Below are positions 8,513 to 17,330 of a stretch of DNA of 23,407 nucleotides, piece after piece. Made by a program: the position numbers and the translations under genes. The notes under the pieces are model-generated. The model made no database searches. It saw only the letters and a list, made by a program, of their open reading frames with translations, and was not told where the DNA came from. The stretch is from Larix sibirica. Lineage: Eukaryota > Streptophyta > Pinopsida > Pinales > Pinaceae. Position 1 is the first letter of the stretch; every line of letters begins with the position of its first letter. The stretch lies in assembly GCA_004151065.3 (NCBI GenBank), contig NWUY0300056161.1, positions 1-23,407 on the forward strand, in the 5' to 3' direction.

Positions 8513-9364
8513 TTGCTTCTTTCCTTCAATATCACAGGGATTGGGGGTTCCCCCAAATTTCAAGCTCTCAATCATATTTTTTAATGTATTAGACCTGATT
8601 TAGTGATGATCTAGGAGACTATGTGTTTGGAGAGTAAGGCTTGTGATTTATTCTTAAGGCTATTCCTGAGTTGGGAATGTTCTGCGTTGGATGCTAATGG
8701 GTTATACAATGGCTTGTTGGTTGTATGGAAACCTGATGTGGCAGATTTGAGACCGTTCATTACTAGTGTTGGTATCTATTTGAAAGGGAAGATAAGGGGT
8801 CTAGAGGCTCAGGTCTTAGTTCTCAATTGTTATGGCCCTAATTGTAATCATCAAGTGTTTTTGTAATCAAGGGCGATGGATGAGATTCTCAGGTATCCCT
8901 TCCTTATTATGGGGGGAGACCTAAATTTGACCTTGGATGCTAGTGAAATTTGGGGTAGTTCTAAAGTCGATCTTCTTTCACTTTCTTTTGAACAGCTCTT
9001 CTAAGATAAAAATCTTATTGATGTTGTCCCTACTCCTATTTCCCCAACCCGACGTAATGGCAGAGTGGGGGAGTCGGCTATATCGAAGCATTTGAATCGT
9101 TTCTTTCTTGCAAAAGGATTAGCAGAGCTAGTTCCAAAGTATTTTTCCTGGTCTTATAGTTCAGGGGTGTCGGACCATACACCTATTATTTTGTACCTGG
9201 ATTTTGAGAAGAGAAAACATTGTTTCCCTTTCATATCCAACCATGTATGGTTGGAGGACGAATACTTTATCAAGTTGGTTGAAGATTTTTGGAGATATTT
9301 TCATTCTAATCCAATGGAATCCACCATGTTTATCCTTGTGGAGAAACTTAACAAGCCACGCTAG
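8510..9364 (+). pseudogene. Copy B ORF2: APE-type endonuclease domain
   Basis: This domain nicks target DNA to prime reverse transcription. From ATG 8510 one frame continues to about 9600 without a frameshift and keeps every endonuclease hallmark I can check: FNITG (conserved Asn, about residue 7), ETMC with the catalytic Glu at 8615-8617, NCYGPN (about 8825-8842), GGDLN at 8912-8926 (Asp and Asn) and SDHTP at 9170-9184 (Asp-His pair). The frame is interrupted only by nonsense codons at 8582, 8612, 8864, 9002 and 9362. The TAG at 8612 stands where the family normally has Gln before the catalytic Glu, so it looks like CAG to TAG. The active-site pattern is unusually well preserved for a dead copy. 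Confidence 0.85.
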
Positions 9365-11447
9365 GTGGTGACTAAATGGGAGAGGAAGAAAAAACTTAGC
9401 TTAAGGGAAGAGATTTTGTTGATAGAGGAGAATATTTTCACTTTGTTTAAATAAAATGTGTTTGGCATTTTTTCGAGGGAGGAAAAAGAGTCTTTGATCC
9501 AGTTGGAGAACACAAAGAGAAATATCCTGGAGATTGTTGAGGATTCATGGCGATTGAAGAGCAAGGCGGTGTGGATTAAGCAGGGAGATTGCAATTCTAT
9601 TTTTTTTATAAATATGCTAGCCATCGTAAGAATGTTAATTCTATATGGGCTTTGAGAGACTTTGTTGGAGCAGTCATTAGTTACCATGTGGACCTGGAAA
9701 GGAAGGCTGTAAATCATTTTGGGAATATTTTCAAATCCTATGGTCAGTCCAATTTTGAATCTCAGTTGGAGCTTTTACAACATTACTCTAGATTTTTCAC
9801 TGAGGAAGAGATCTTGATGGTTGGGAAAAAGGTTTCACTGTGTCAAGTTGAAGCTATTTTATAGGAGTTGATCAAGGACAAGAGTCCGAGACCAGATGAG
9901 TGGACAATGGAGTTTTTTTATCCTATGGAGCAGGATCTTCTCTATGTAATCGAGGAATCCCGTTCTAAAGGGTTTGTTTCTGGAGCATTAAGTTCCACTT
10001 ATAGAGCACTTATTCCCAACAACTCAAACCCGAAGTCCTTTAATGATTACCATCCAATATCTCTTTGCAATCTTATCTACAATATAATTTTCAAGGTCAT
10101 TACAAATCAGATTTAACCAATCCTCACTCAGAACACTTCTTGGGAGTAGTTTGGTTTTCTTTCCAATCGACAAATATGGATGCCATTGGAGTTGTGCAAG
10201 AAAGCTTACACACTATCAAAATCAAGAAGTTGTAAGCTATGATTCTCAAAATGGATCTCAACAAAGCTTATGATAGGGTTGACTGGTTTTTCTTAAGGCT
10301 ATTTTTGTTGCAAATCGACCTTCCTCTTGAAGCTGCAGAGTGGATCATGTCCTGTGTTTCCTCAGCTAGATTTGCAGTTTTAGTTAATGGTGTTCCGTCC
10401 CATTTTTTTAGTTGTTCTCATGATCCAAGGCAGGGTTTCCCTTTGTCACCTTTCCTTTTTATTCTCGTTGTTGAAGGGTTAAGCAGAATGATTATAAATT
10501 CCAAACAAGAAGGCAGATTGATAGGAATCAAAGTTACTCCAAATCGTCATATTTTGCATCTCTTTTTCATTGATGATGTCTTATTGTTTGGGGATGGTAC
10601 AGGTGCTGAATGGTCCACTTTTCATCATATTGTAAAGGTTTTCTGCTTGGATTTGGGTATGGAGACGAGTTTACATAAATCTTGTCTTTATCATAATAAC
10701 GTTAATGAGGTCGAGGCTACTCAAATTCATGACATTTCCCCCTTGAACATGGAACCCATTGCCAATGGTATGAAGTATTTGGGTTACCTTCTCAAGCCCA
10801 ATTTATATCGCAGTGTGGACTGGAAGTGGCTACTTTGGAAGGTGGATTCTACAATCAAATGTTGGTGTTTTAAATGGTTGTCTTTGGGTGGGAGGTTGGT
10901 GCTCGTTAAATCTATTATGGATATTATTCTGGTCTTTTGGATGGCTATGGAGAAAATTCATTTCTCCATCAAAGATATCATTTAGAGGAAGATGATGCAT
11001 TTCCTTTGGGCTGGTCAGTCAGAGGGGGGGAAGTTTCATCTTATTAGCTTGGATAAGACTTAATTTCCCAAATAATTGGGTGTATGGGGGTTAAAAAAAT
11101 TACGGTGGTTATGTCAGGCCTTGAGCGTGAAGTTACTTTGGTGTGGTTTGATAGCAACTGGTCTGTAGTGTGAGGTCTTCTGTGCTAAATATTTAAAGTC
11201 CTCCATAGCTTTAGATTGGGTGAGGAAAGGTAAAAAACTAGTGGGGAAATATTTTAATAGTTGGCTTGGATTCTCTAAGGCTTTCAATTAACTTGGGAAA
11301 TGGTTATCTTGGCATGTGGGTGATGGATTAAATGTTTTCATTGGTGTTGATCCATTTATTGGCATTGAGGATTATTACTGGTTATCTGATGTTTTGATCA
11401 CTCTACTATCTACTAGGGGGATATAAAGACTGGATCATTGTTGTTAG
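9365..11447 (+). pseudogene. Copy B ORF2: linker and reverse transcriptase (FIDD)
   Basis: This region would reverse-transcribe the element RNA at the nicked target. The linker follows the endonuclease frame with stops at 9362 and 9452. At the T run near 9600 the frame changes and reads HRKNVNSIWALRDFVG. KSPRPDEWT (about 9880-9905) is the KSPGPDGWT signature with two Gly lost, both explicable by G-to-A. A second frame change between 10116 and 10165 leads to a frame that stays aligned to 11447: motif A KMDLNKAYDRVDW (Asp at 10254-10256), DPRQGFPLSP for motif B, FIDD at 10566-10577 (both Asp kept), thumb words LSLGGRLVLVKSI. Stops at 10233, 10983, 11061, 11073, 11166, 11289, 11424 and 11445 interrupt it. 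The 248-codon open piece at 10239-10985 is the longest frame in the window. It is non-functional because of these breaks. Confidence 0.9.
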
Positions 11448-11798
11448 GAAATTTATCCTATGACTGGGGTTGAGGTCACCAACATACTAGGGTTGAAAAA
11501 GAAGACACCTAGGCTTTTGTAATAAGAGAAATAAACAAGGACTTTGAAAGTTAGAAGGGCATGTACCTTATTTATGGAGTTTGNATCCTAGCTTTCTTTG
11601 AATCCTTTAGCTTTGCTCCCGATATTCAGTCCATGAGCCTACAAAACCAACGATAAACCTTCCTCAAACGCATTTGGATACAAATAGATGGTTGAAATTC
11701 AAATAAATCATAATAAGTTAATCAAATGAATAACAACAAGTAACCAAATTTGAGACAAGATTAAACACAACTACTAGGGAAGCGAAAGATGTCTTGTT

Positions 11799-11804
11799 TT
11801 TATT
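11799..11804 (-). terminator. Polyadenylation signal of the LTR-like insertion
   Basis: AATAAA on the minus strand (context AATCAATAAAAACAAG) lies downstream of the TATA box at 12023-12034, as expected for the R region of an LTR. In AT-rich DNA an isolated AATAAA would mean little; the pairing is what supports it. Confidence 0.45.
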
Positions 11805-12022
11805 GATTAATAGCAATAAGTACAAATATACCTTGTAATTGCTTAGGCACCTCACAAAACCTTGACTCTCAATCTCCTGCTTCTCTTCTCCAAGAATCCA
11901 ACCACAACTTAGATGCCTTAGGGTTTGATAGAAAGTGGGGCATAAATGGCAAGGGAAAAAGAGTGATAATTCCTTCAGCATAACAATACTTGGGCTAAGA
12001 TTCCCTCTCATGTCCAATCTCC

Positions 12023-12034
12023 CTTTATTTTATA
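12023..12034 (-). promoter_or_regulatory. TATA box of the LTR-like insertion
   Basis: The minus strand reads CACTATAAAATAAAGGGAG, a strong plant-type TATA box. With the AATAAA about 220 bp downstream it fits an LTR U3/R arrangement. Start-site position is not determined. Confidence 0.55.
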
Positions 12035-12161
12035 GTGGAAGGAGATGTTTAGATTCAAGGAGGGAGCAGTTGTAACCAAGGAGGAAGTTTCCAAAACCAC
12101 CCAAACTGCCCCCAAATTCGAGATTTTTTATATTTTTTGGCATTTTTAAAGGCACACGCAG

Positions 12162-12626
12162 GTGGGACAAGGGAAAGGTGCACGCCACACATCCATTGGT
12201 GATGTTTCTAGTAGTTGGAATTTCCGCTTTTGGACTTGGGATGTACCTTTTAAGATTAAATGTTTTTTCTTGGCTTGTTATGGAGAATTGATCTTAACTT
12301 GGGGTAATCTGTGTAAGCGAGGTTTCGCTAGTCCAAACCACTATGTGCTTTGTATATTGGATGAAGAGAATGTGTGGCATCTGTTTTTGGACTATCCATT
12401 TAGTCAGCTGGTTTGGGATGAATTTTTCATACTTCTTGGGATTAATTTCAGGTGGTCTTTTCCTTCTTTGGAACGGAATGTTAGCTTTGGTCATCCAAGT
12501 ATCCGAGTGGGAAAGCACTCCCTCTCTTCATGTGGTGGAGCTTATGGAAGATGTGTAATTTACGCATTTTTGAAAATATTTCCAGGCTTCCTAAAGCAAT
12601 GGCATTATCCGCTGTCAATTTTTTAA
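12162..12626 (+). pseudogene. Copy B ORF2: zf-RVT domain
   Basis: This is the zinc-binding-like region that follows RT in plant L1 ORF2. Its 154 codons read in the same frame as the RT up to 11447. Recognisable words are WDVPFKIKCFFLACYGE (family: W....PLK.K.F.W.....), LTWGNLCKRGFASPNHYVLC, and EENVWHLFLDYPFSQLVWDE (family: ..E...HLF..C..S..VW). One of the two Cys of the C-x2-C pair is Tyr here (NHYVLC), and the later Cys is also Tyr (LDYPFS), so zinc binding is probably lost; both are Cys-to-Tyr changes of the G-to-A kind. The start of the domain may have been damaged by the nested insertion immediately upstream. Confidence 0.8.
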
Positions 12627-12689
12627 AATAATTTTGTAATCTACAAGCTCCAAACAAGTGTCGAGATGCTTTAGGTTCATTTAGTGTTT

Positions 12690-13124
12690 TTGGTTTTCCT
12701 TGCGGTTTTATTTACGAGGTTGCCTCCCATGATGGTTGTGGTTGCGTTATGGCGCTCCGGTTTTCTGAGAATCATTCTTTCTTGTTGAAGATGGGCGGAG
12801 CTTCTGGCTCTCTGGGGGCTCTTAAGTTTTGTTGTATTGAAGGATCTCTAGAGTTTGTAGTTTTTCAGTGATTCTAAGGTCATAGTTGATTGGGTAAATG
12901 GTGCGGCATCCTTGCAGGTGTTGGTACATAAGCACTAGTGTTCCAGCACTCGTAGGCTTGTGGATCTCCTCAACCCTTTTACCATCAATCATATATATCG
13001 GCACCACAACTCTATAGCTTACTGTCTATCTAAATAAGCGGTGATGCTATCGGAAGGGGAGATATGTTTTGAGGAATTTCTTGACTTCATCCTTATTAGT
13101 TTGAGATCTTTTCACATGTTCTAG
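12690..13124 (+). pseudogene. Copy B ORF2: C-terminal RNase H
   Basis: This domain would degrade the RNA strand of the RNA-DNA hybrid. The clearest part is SDSKVIVDWVNG at 12867-12902, containing the third catalytic Asp (12870-12872) of RNase H with the DWVNG extension typical of plant L1 and related RNases H. The same frame reads on, with one TAG, to NHIYRHHNSIAYCLSK (about 12987-13034), equivalent to H.YR..N..AD.LSK. The last catalytic Asp is Tyr here (TAC at 13020-13022). A TAA follows LSK at 13035; the frame then continues to TAG at 13122-13124, which I take as the ORF2 end. The N-terminal half is poorly preserved and I could not place the first two catalytic residues. The domain is inactive. 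Confidence 0.75.
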
Positions 13125-13260
13125 TTTTCTGTTGAGCTATAGTTTTTTGTGTTTGGTTATCACAAGGTTCCTTCTTTGTGAAATCCATGTTGTATATGAT
13201 ATGGGCGTGATATGTCATATTATGTAAGGGTTAATGGTGGTCCAAAACCATCCTTATTCA
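13125..13260 (+). other. Copy B 3' UTR with terminal stem-loop
   Basis: Non-coding sequence between the ORF2 stop and the last LINE-like words (CCTTATTCAA). At 13236-13252 GGTGGT pairs with ACCATC around the loop CCAAA (six pairs in RNA, one G-U). LINE RTs often recognise a 3'-terminal structure in their own RNA, so this is a candidate. No long poly(A) follows; the next bases are T-rich. Confidence 0.45.
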
Positions 13261-13553
13261 ATTTTTGTTTTTGCAATGATATGCAATTCGCATACTTAGA
13301 AAAGGAAGTGGTTTCTTTGGATGTACTGAAACAACTTTGAATATGCCTTTGAATAACAAGTTGTCTTTTTTCACCTTGAAAAAAATGAGTAGTGAAATAT
13401 CGCTCTTGATTTTCAATGACATCCTCAAATCTATGAAGTAATTTCTTAATCTTTTTTTATTTTATGTTCCAAGTTCTTTTTTTCATTTTATGATCTTGTT
13501 CTTGGACTTGAGAATGAGGAAGTAATGTTGAGCATTTATTTAAAATGCTTTTT
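13220..13553 (-). pseudogene. ATG-less minus-strand coding-like frame, unknown
   Basis: On the minus strand one frame is open for 78 codons (13456 down to 13223) without any Met, and continues upstream past a single TAA (13457-13459) to about 13550. It reads KKLLHRFEDVIENQERYFTTH, then FFQGEKRQLVIQRHIQSC and FSTSKETTSFSKYANCISLQ, preceded by HSQVQEQDHKMKKRTWNIK. The polar, Gln- and charge-rich content is unlike the surrounding AT-rich noise, where Phe, Leu, Ile, Lys and Asn dominate. The last ~13 codons overlap the copy B 3' UTR, so copy B may have inserted into this sequence. It may be an exon or a retroelement fragment; I do not recognise the family. Confidence 0.3.
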
Positions 13554-13587
13554 TTTCAATTATTGTTTTGGATTTATATCACCTCTA

Positions 13588-13659
13588 GCTTTCTTGGCAC
13601 CTTACTAAAATGTTATGTTTTATGCTTTCTTGGCACCTTATCAAAATGTTATGTTTTTT
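13588..13659. repeat. Two tandem copies of a 36-bp unit
   Basis: GCTTTCTTGGCACCTTA followed by AAAATGTTATGTTTTAT is present at 13588 and 13624 with one or two mismatches. A more diverged third copy (TAGCACTTTATTAAAATTCA) lies near 13711-13730. Confidence 0.8.
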
Positions 13660-13775
13660 TCTTTTATTTTTTAATGTTTGGTTGGAGTGTTTATTTTACC
13701 TTAATCTCTCATAGCACTTTATTAAAATTCATTATTTTTAGTATAAAGATTGATTGTGGCTAGAACTTATTACTC

Positions 13776-13897
13776 TTGATATATGTTGGTTTAAGTATTT
13801 TTCGATAGAACTCAAATAATATGCGATGATAATTGAAGTTGATATATGTTGGTTTAAGTATTTTTCGATAGAACTCAAATATGCGATGATAATTGAT
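13776..13897. repeat. Two tandem copies of a ~63-bp unit
   Basis: TTGATATATGTTGGTTTAAG, continuing through TTTTTCGATAGAACTCAAAT to ATGCGATGATAATTGA, occurs at 13776-13838 and again at 13839-13897. The copies differ by a 3-bp indel (AAT) and almost nothing else, so the duplication is recent compared with the decay around it. Confidence 0.92.
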
Positions 13898-14549
13898 GTT
13901 GGATTAGTTATAATAAACTTTTACCAGTGCTCCATTGTGACTTTTTTGAAAAAACAAAAAATAAAAGCATAACCTTCTTTAAATTTAGAATCAAGTTATA
14001 CAAACAACCTCGTTACATGCTTTGGACCTTGGATTTTTTCCATCATTACACAAGGCTCATTTGAAAATTTCTCCTCACTAATTATTTATGAACCTCGAGG
14101 ATGATCTAAGGCAATATCTCTTCAAATGTTCTAGCTTGAAAAGGTTAAACAAGGGCTCCGTAGGAGGTTGAAAAGGGTTTAGAAGCATTAGTGTGTAACA
14201 TAGTTTTGGAGCTTTAGAAGCCTTCAAGTCCTCTTTTGTTCATCTACCATCTTGAATAATCTTCAAACTATGTTGATGGGAAAGAAGATTTAAGATGAAA
14301 TTTGTTTGAAGTTTTTTGCATGGCATAGATTGTTTGCATTTTTGGTTGGCGTATACATGTGCATGCTAAGTTCCTAGGTTGGATATAATAAAATTTACAA
14401 CATAAATGAACATTTTCATATTATGTTGTATACTTAGATACAACATTTTCCTATACATGATTAAATCTATATTTATAAACTACTATATATATGTTAACTC
14501 GTAATTTTTGAAAAAAAGAGGGAAGTGCATCAAGACTTGGCTTGAGGGA
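13898..14549. other. Non-coding stretch with one short inverted repeat
   Basis: No convincing gene. A 10-bp inverted repeat TACAACATAA / TTATGTTGTA (14396-14405 and 14421-14430, loop 15) is the only structure I see, and a further ATACAACATT follows at about 14439. It is AT-rich throughout, with a TA-rich tract near 14483-14492. Confidence 0.45.
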
Positions 14550-14703
14550 AGTAAGCACATCCTAGGGTGGGAAAAAACTCTTCTTTTGGGATGCCTTGGT
14601 TTATAAATTAATATTGTCCACAAGTAACCTAAATTAGTTATGGTGGCTCATATAATGTAGTGCTATGAGATATGACTAGGGTGATTGCAAACTAATCCGG
14701 AGG

Positions 14704-15720
14704 ATGGAGTTGGACTTGGTAGATTACTTGACACATCCATTGGAGGGGATCCAATTGTTTTCACTTGGTCTAAATCCTTTCTTTCCCCTATTATCAAACG
14801 AGACTAGACAAATATGGCCCTATGCATCAAATGACACCTATGTGCATGCAACAATAAAACATTTGGCATATCAACATAATGGAAGAGCTACAAATCCTAG
14901 GATACAAGACAATAGAGCTAGTAAAAATGAAATAAGGAAAAGGTACAAGTGAGAAGTGGCAATCAAAGTTTATATAGATTTCATTCTCCATGCTCTGATC
15001 GAGGACTACTCTAAATTGTTAGTGAATTCTAAGGTAGCTGCCTCACCATGCAAAGTCAACCTCCAAGAGGAAGGGATATTGGTTAACTCCTTGGTTATTT
15101 GGAGAGGGGGTAAACAACAATCATAAGGAGGACATGGTATGATGTAGCGAATTGAAGGTGTTGAGATGGGAAAGGAGAAGCCCTAGTCTATGGGTGATGT
15201 AGATAGCAGGGAGGGTAAAAGGATTAAAAAACGTGTAGCATGGTATTCCAATGATAAGTGTGGAAAGAGAAGTATTAAACTAAATCACAACCAAGTTAAG
15301 TTAGTGCTCGGAGAAGATGTGAAAATGCATTGGGTTGTTGAGTTAGTGGACCAAGAATTGGTAGGCATTTTCATAGTAGGAACTTCTACAAGATAACCTT
15401 TGAAGACCTAACTAAGGTCTTGTTGGCTCCATGTGGTTGGATACTTGTTACTTTTCAACATATTGGCAAGCGGTTGGATATTTTTTTTTAGGTCGGAGAG
15501 GGATGCTTTTAATGTGTTGAATGATAATTAGAGATGGGGTAACTGACATATTTCATTAAGAAAATGGATCTTCTTCTTTGACTTGAGGTTGTAGAAGTTG
15601 ATAGTTCATCAATTTTTGGTCAATTTATTCGAGTACCTCTCGATTCCTGTTCAGTTGAGGTTTCCACAGAGATTATAAATAAACCAAGCTCCTTTATTGA
15701 GGTAGACTTGAGCTTATAAG
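14704..15720 (+). pseudogene. U1: LINE ORF1-like remnant
   Basis: Two parts are seen. An 82-codon frame at 14704-14952 contains IWPYASNDTYVHATIKHLAY and NGRATNPRIQ; I do not recognise it, but the equivalent frame in U2 is also open. A second frame at 15190-15396 has a basic N-terminus (KRIKKR) and ends MHWVVELVDQELVGIFIVGT, the LVG.F.G start of a DUF4283-like domain. Beyond it, in shifted frames, come EDLTKVLLAPCGWIL, an F.SE.DA...L-like word, LRKWIFFFDLR and SVEVSTEIIN then SSFIEVDLSL, matching DUF4283 words (KKW...FD, VWV.L..LP...W..E.L..IG...G..V..D). Stops and frameshifts are frequent. It is clearly the same source as U2. Confidence 0.65.
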
Positions 15721-16332
15721 ATTCAAATGACTTCACGAGCAAATATATTTTCGAGATAACTGCATAACTAAGGACATGATCATGGAGAAATGAGATTTGG
15801 TCCACTGCTAAACCCTTGATTATGTGGGAGTCCCTTTTAGGGTGTGCTTGATTCTATAAATAGACAGGTCTTGTGTAAAGATGGTGGTGGAAGTGTCTTT
15901 GTAGGAAGACATGAAAAATATGCGTGAGGGAGAATAAGATATTTTTGTGAGGGAAGAGATAGGAGTAGAACTTGAGGGCTCACATACTTGTTAGAGAAGG
16001 ATATTATTTCAGATTCCAAAGTGTTGGAAAATAAGATTTTGATGAAAAATGGAAGTGGACCCTAAATCTCATTCATGAGTAAAAACTCTTCTTTTGGGAT
16101 GCATTGGTTTATAAATTTGGGTTGTGGACACTCGTTTAGGGTCATAAGCACATCCTAAGGTGGGTAAAAACTCTTCTTTTCGGATTCCTTAGTTTATAAA
16201 TCAATATTGTCCACAAGTAACATTACTTAGTTATGGTGGTTCAAGATATGTAGTGCTATGAGATATGACTAGGGTGATCACAAATTGATCTAGAGGATGG
16301 AATTGGACTTAGTAGATTAGTCGACACATCCA

Positions 16333-17330
16333 TTGGAGGGGATCCAATTGTTTTTACTTGGTATAAATCATGGCTTACCCCTAGTATCAAATTGGACTAG
16401 ACATGAAATATGGCCCTATGCATCGAATGACACCTATGTGCATGCAATACTAAAATATTTGGCATATCAACATAATGGAAGAGCTGCAAATCCCAGAATA
16501 CGAGACATAAACGCTAGTAAAAATGAAATAAAGGACAAGGTACAAGTGAGAAGTGACAAGGAAAGTTTCTATAGCTTTCACTCTCCATGCTTTGATCGAC
16601 AATTACTCTAAAGTGTTGGTGAAGTCTAAGGTAGCTTCCTCACCATGCAAAGTCGACCTCTAAGAGGAAGAGATATTGGTTAACTCCTTGGTTATGTTTG
16701 GAGAGGGGGTAAACAACAACCAAAAGGAGGACATGGCATGGTGCAACAAATTAATGGTGTTGACATGGGAAAGGAGAAGCCCCAATTTGTGGGTGATGTA
16801 GATAACGTGGAGAGTAAAAGGATTAAACAAGTGTAGCATGATATTCCAATGATAAATGTGGAAATCGATGTGTTAAGCTAAAGCACAACCAAGTTAAGTT
16901 AGTGCTTAGAGAAGATGTGAAAATGCATTGGGTTGTTGAGTCAGTGGACCAAGAATTGGTAGGCATTTTCATAATAGGAACTTCTGTGAGAGAACCTTTG
17001 AAGACCTGACTAAGGTCTTGGTGGCTACACATGGTTGGATACTTGCCAATTTTCAACATATTGTTAAGGGGTTGGATCACTTTTATTTTTAGGTCATAGA
17101 GGGATGCTTTTAATGTGTTGAAAGATAATTGGAGATGGGGAAACTCACATCTTTCATTTAAAAAATGGAGCTTCTTCTTTGACTTGCGGATGGAGAAATT
17201 GACAGTTCATCAATTTCTGGTCAATTTATTCAGCTACCTCTCGATTTTTGTTCGATTGAGGTTTCTACAGAGATTGGAAATAGCCCAAGCTCCTTTATTG
17301 AGGTAGACTTGAGCTTTTGAGATCCGGGTG
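16333..17330 (+). pseudogene. U2: LINE ORF1-like remnant (probable ORF1 of copy C)
   Basis: U2 repeats the U1 organisation. The 92-codon frame 16333-16611 carries IWPYASNDTYVHAILKYLAY and NGRAANPRIRD. Around 16920-17010 is MHWVVESVDQELVGIFIIGT followed by REPLKT and a TGA. In another frame EDLTKVLVATHGWILANFQH continues the DUF4283-like fold. An open frame at 17115-17306 reads MLKDNWRWGNSHLSFKKWSF, then FFDLRMEKLTVHQFLVNLF; in the next frame IEVSTEIGNSPSSFIEVDLS follows. These are the strand-by-strand words of DUF4283 in plant L1 ORF1, with at least three frameshifts. No CCHC knuckle was found downstream. Its position upstream of ORF2 makes it the likely ORF1 of copy C. Confidence 0.65.

Larger units (their letters stand above)
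11440..12155 (-). mobile_element. LTR-like insertion nested in copy B
   Basis: LINE homology stops at about 11440 and resumes near 12160, with about 700 bp of different character between. Read on the minus strand it looks like one LTR: a TATA box at 12023-12034 (TATAAAATAAAG), a long untranslated leader and a polyadenylation signal AATAAA at 11799-11804 about 220 bp downstream. The ends could be TG...CA (TGCGTGTGCC... to ...CCTAACAACA, 12150 to 11439), but no clean 5-bp target duplication was found. Some LINE sequence may also be missing at the junction. No primer-binding site, gag or pol was seen, so a solo LTR is the best reading. A 99-codon minus-strand frame (11718-12017) lies inside the putative R/U5 and is probably not a gene. 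An undetermined base (N) is at 11584. Confidence 0.55.
6240..13260 (+). mobile_element. LINE copy B, near full-length plant L1 with RNase H
   Basis: This is the most complete element in the window, about 6.3 kb without its nested insertion. Layout: a presumed 5' UTR (about 6240-6470), ORF1 (6471-8510) with DUF4283-like and CCHC regions, ORF2 (8510-13124) with endonuclease, RT, zf-RVT and RNase H, and a short 3' UTR with a small stem-loop (13236-13252). ORF1 and ORF2 overlap as TAATG. An LTR-like sequence on the minus strand splits ORF2 at about 11440-12155. Inactivation is mainly by in-frame nonsense codons; only a handful of frame changes are visible over 6 kb. I could not identify target-site duplications or a clear poly(A) tail, so both ends are approximate. 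Plant L1s with a C-terminal archaeal-like RNase H are a known group. Confidence 0.88.

Noticed and set aside
9361-9717. Minus-strand 118-codon frame opposite the endonuclease-RT linker
   Set aside because: Antisense to a clear LINE ORF2 region; no motif of its own.
11718-12017. Minus-strand 99-codon frame as a gene
   Set aside because: It lies within the putative transcribed part of an LTR, starts about 10 bp from the TATA box and has no domain.
14396-14430. 10-bp inverted repeat as a MITE or terminator
   Set aside because: The stem is short, the loop is 15 bp, and no target duplication or second copy was found.
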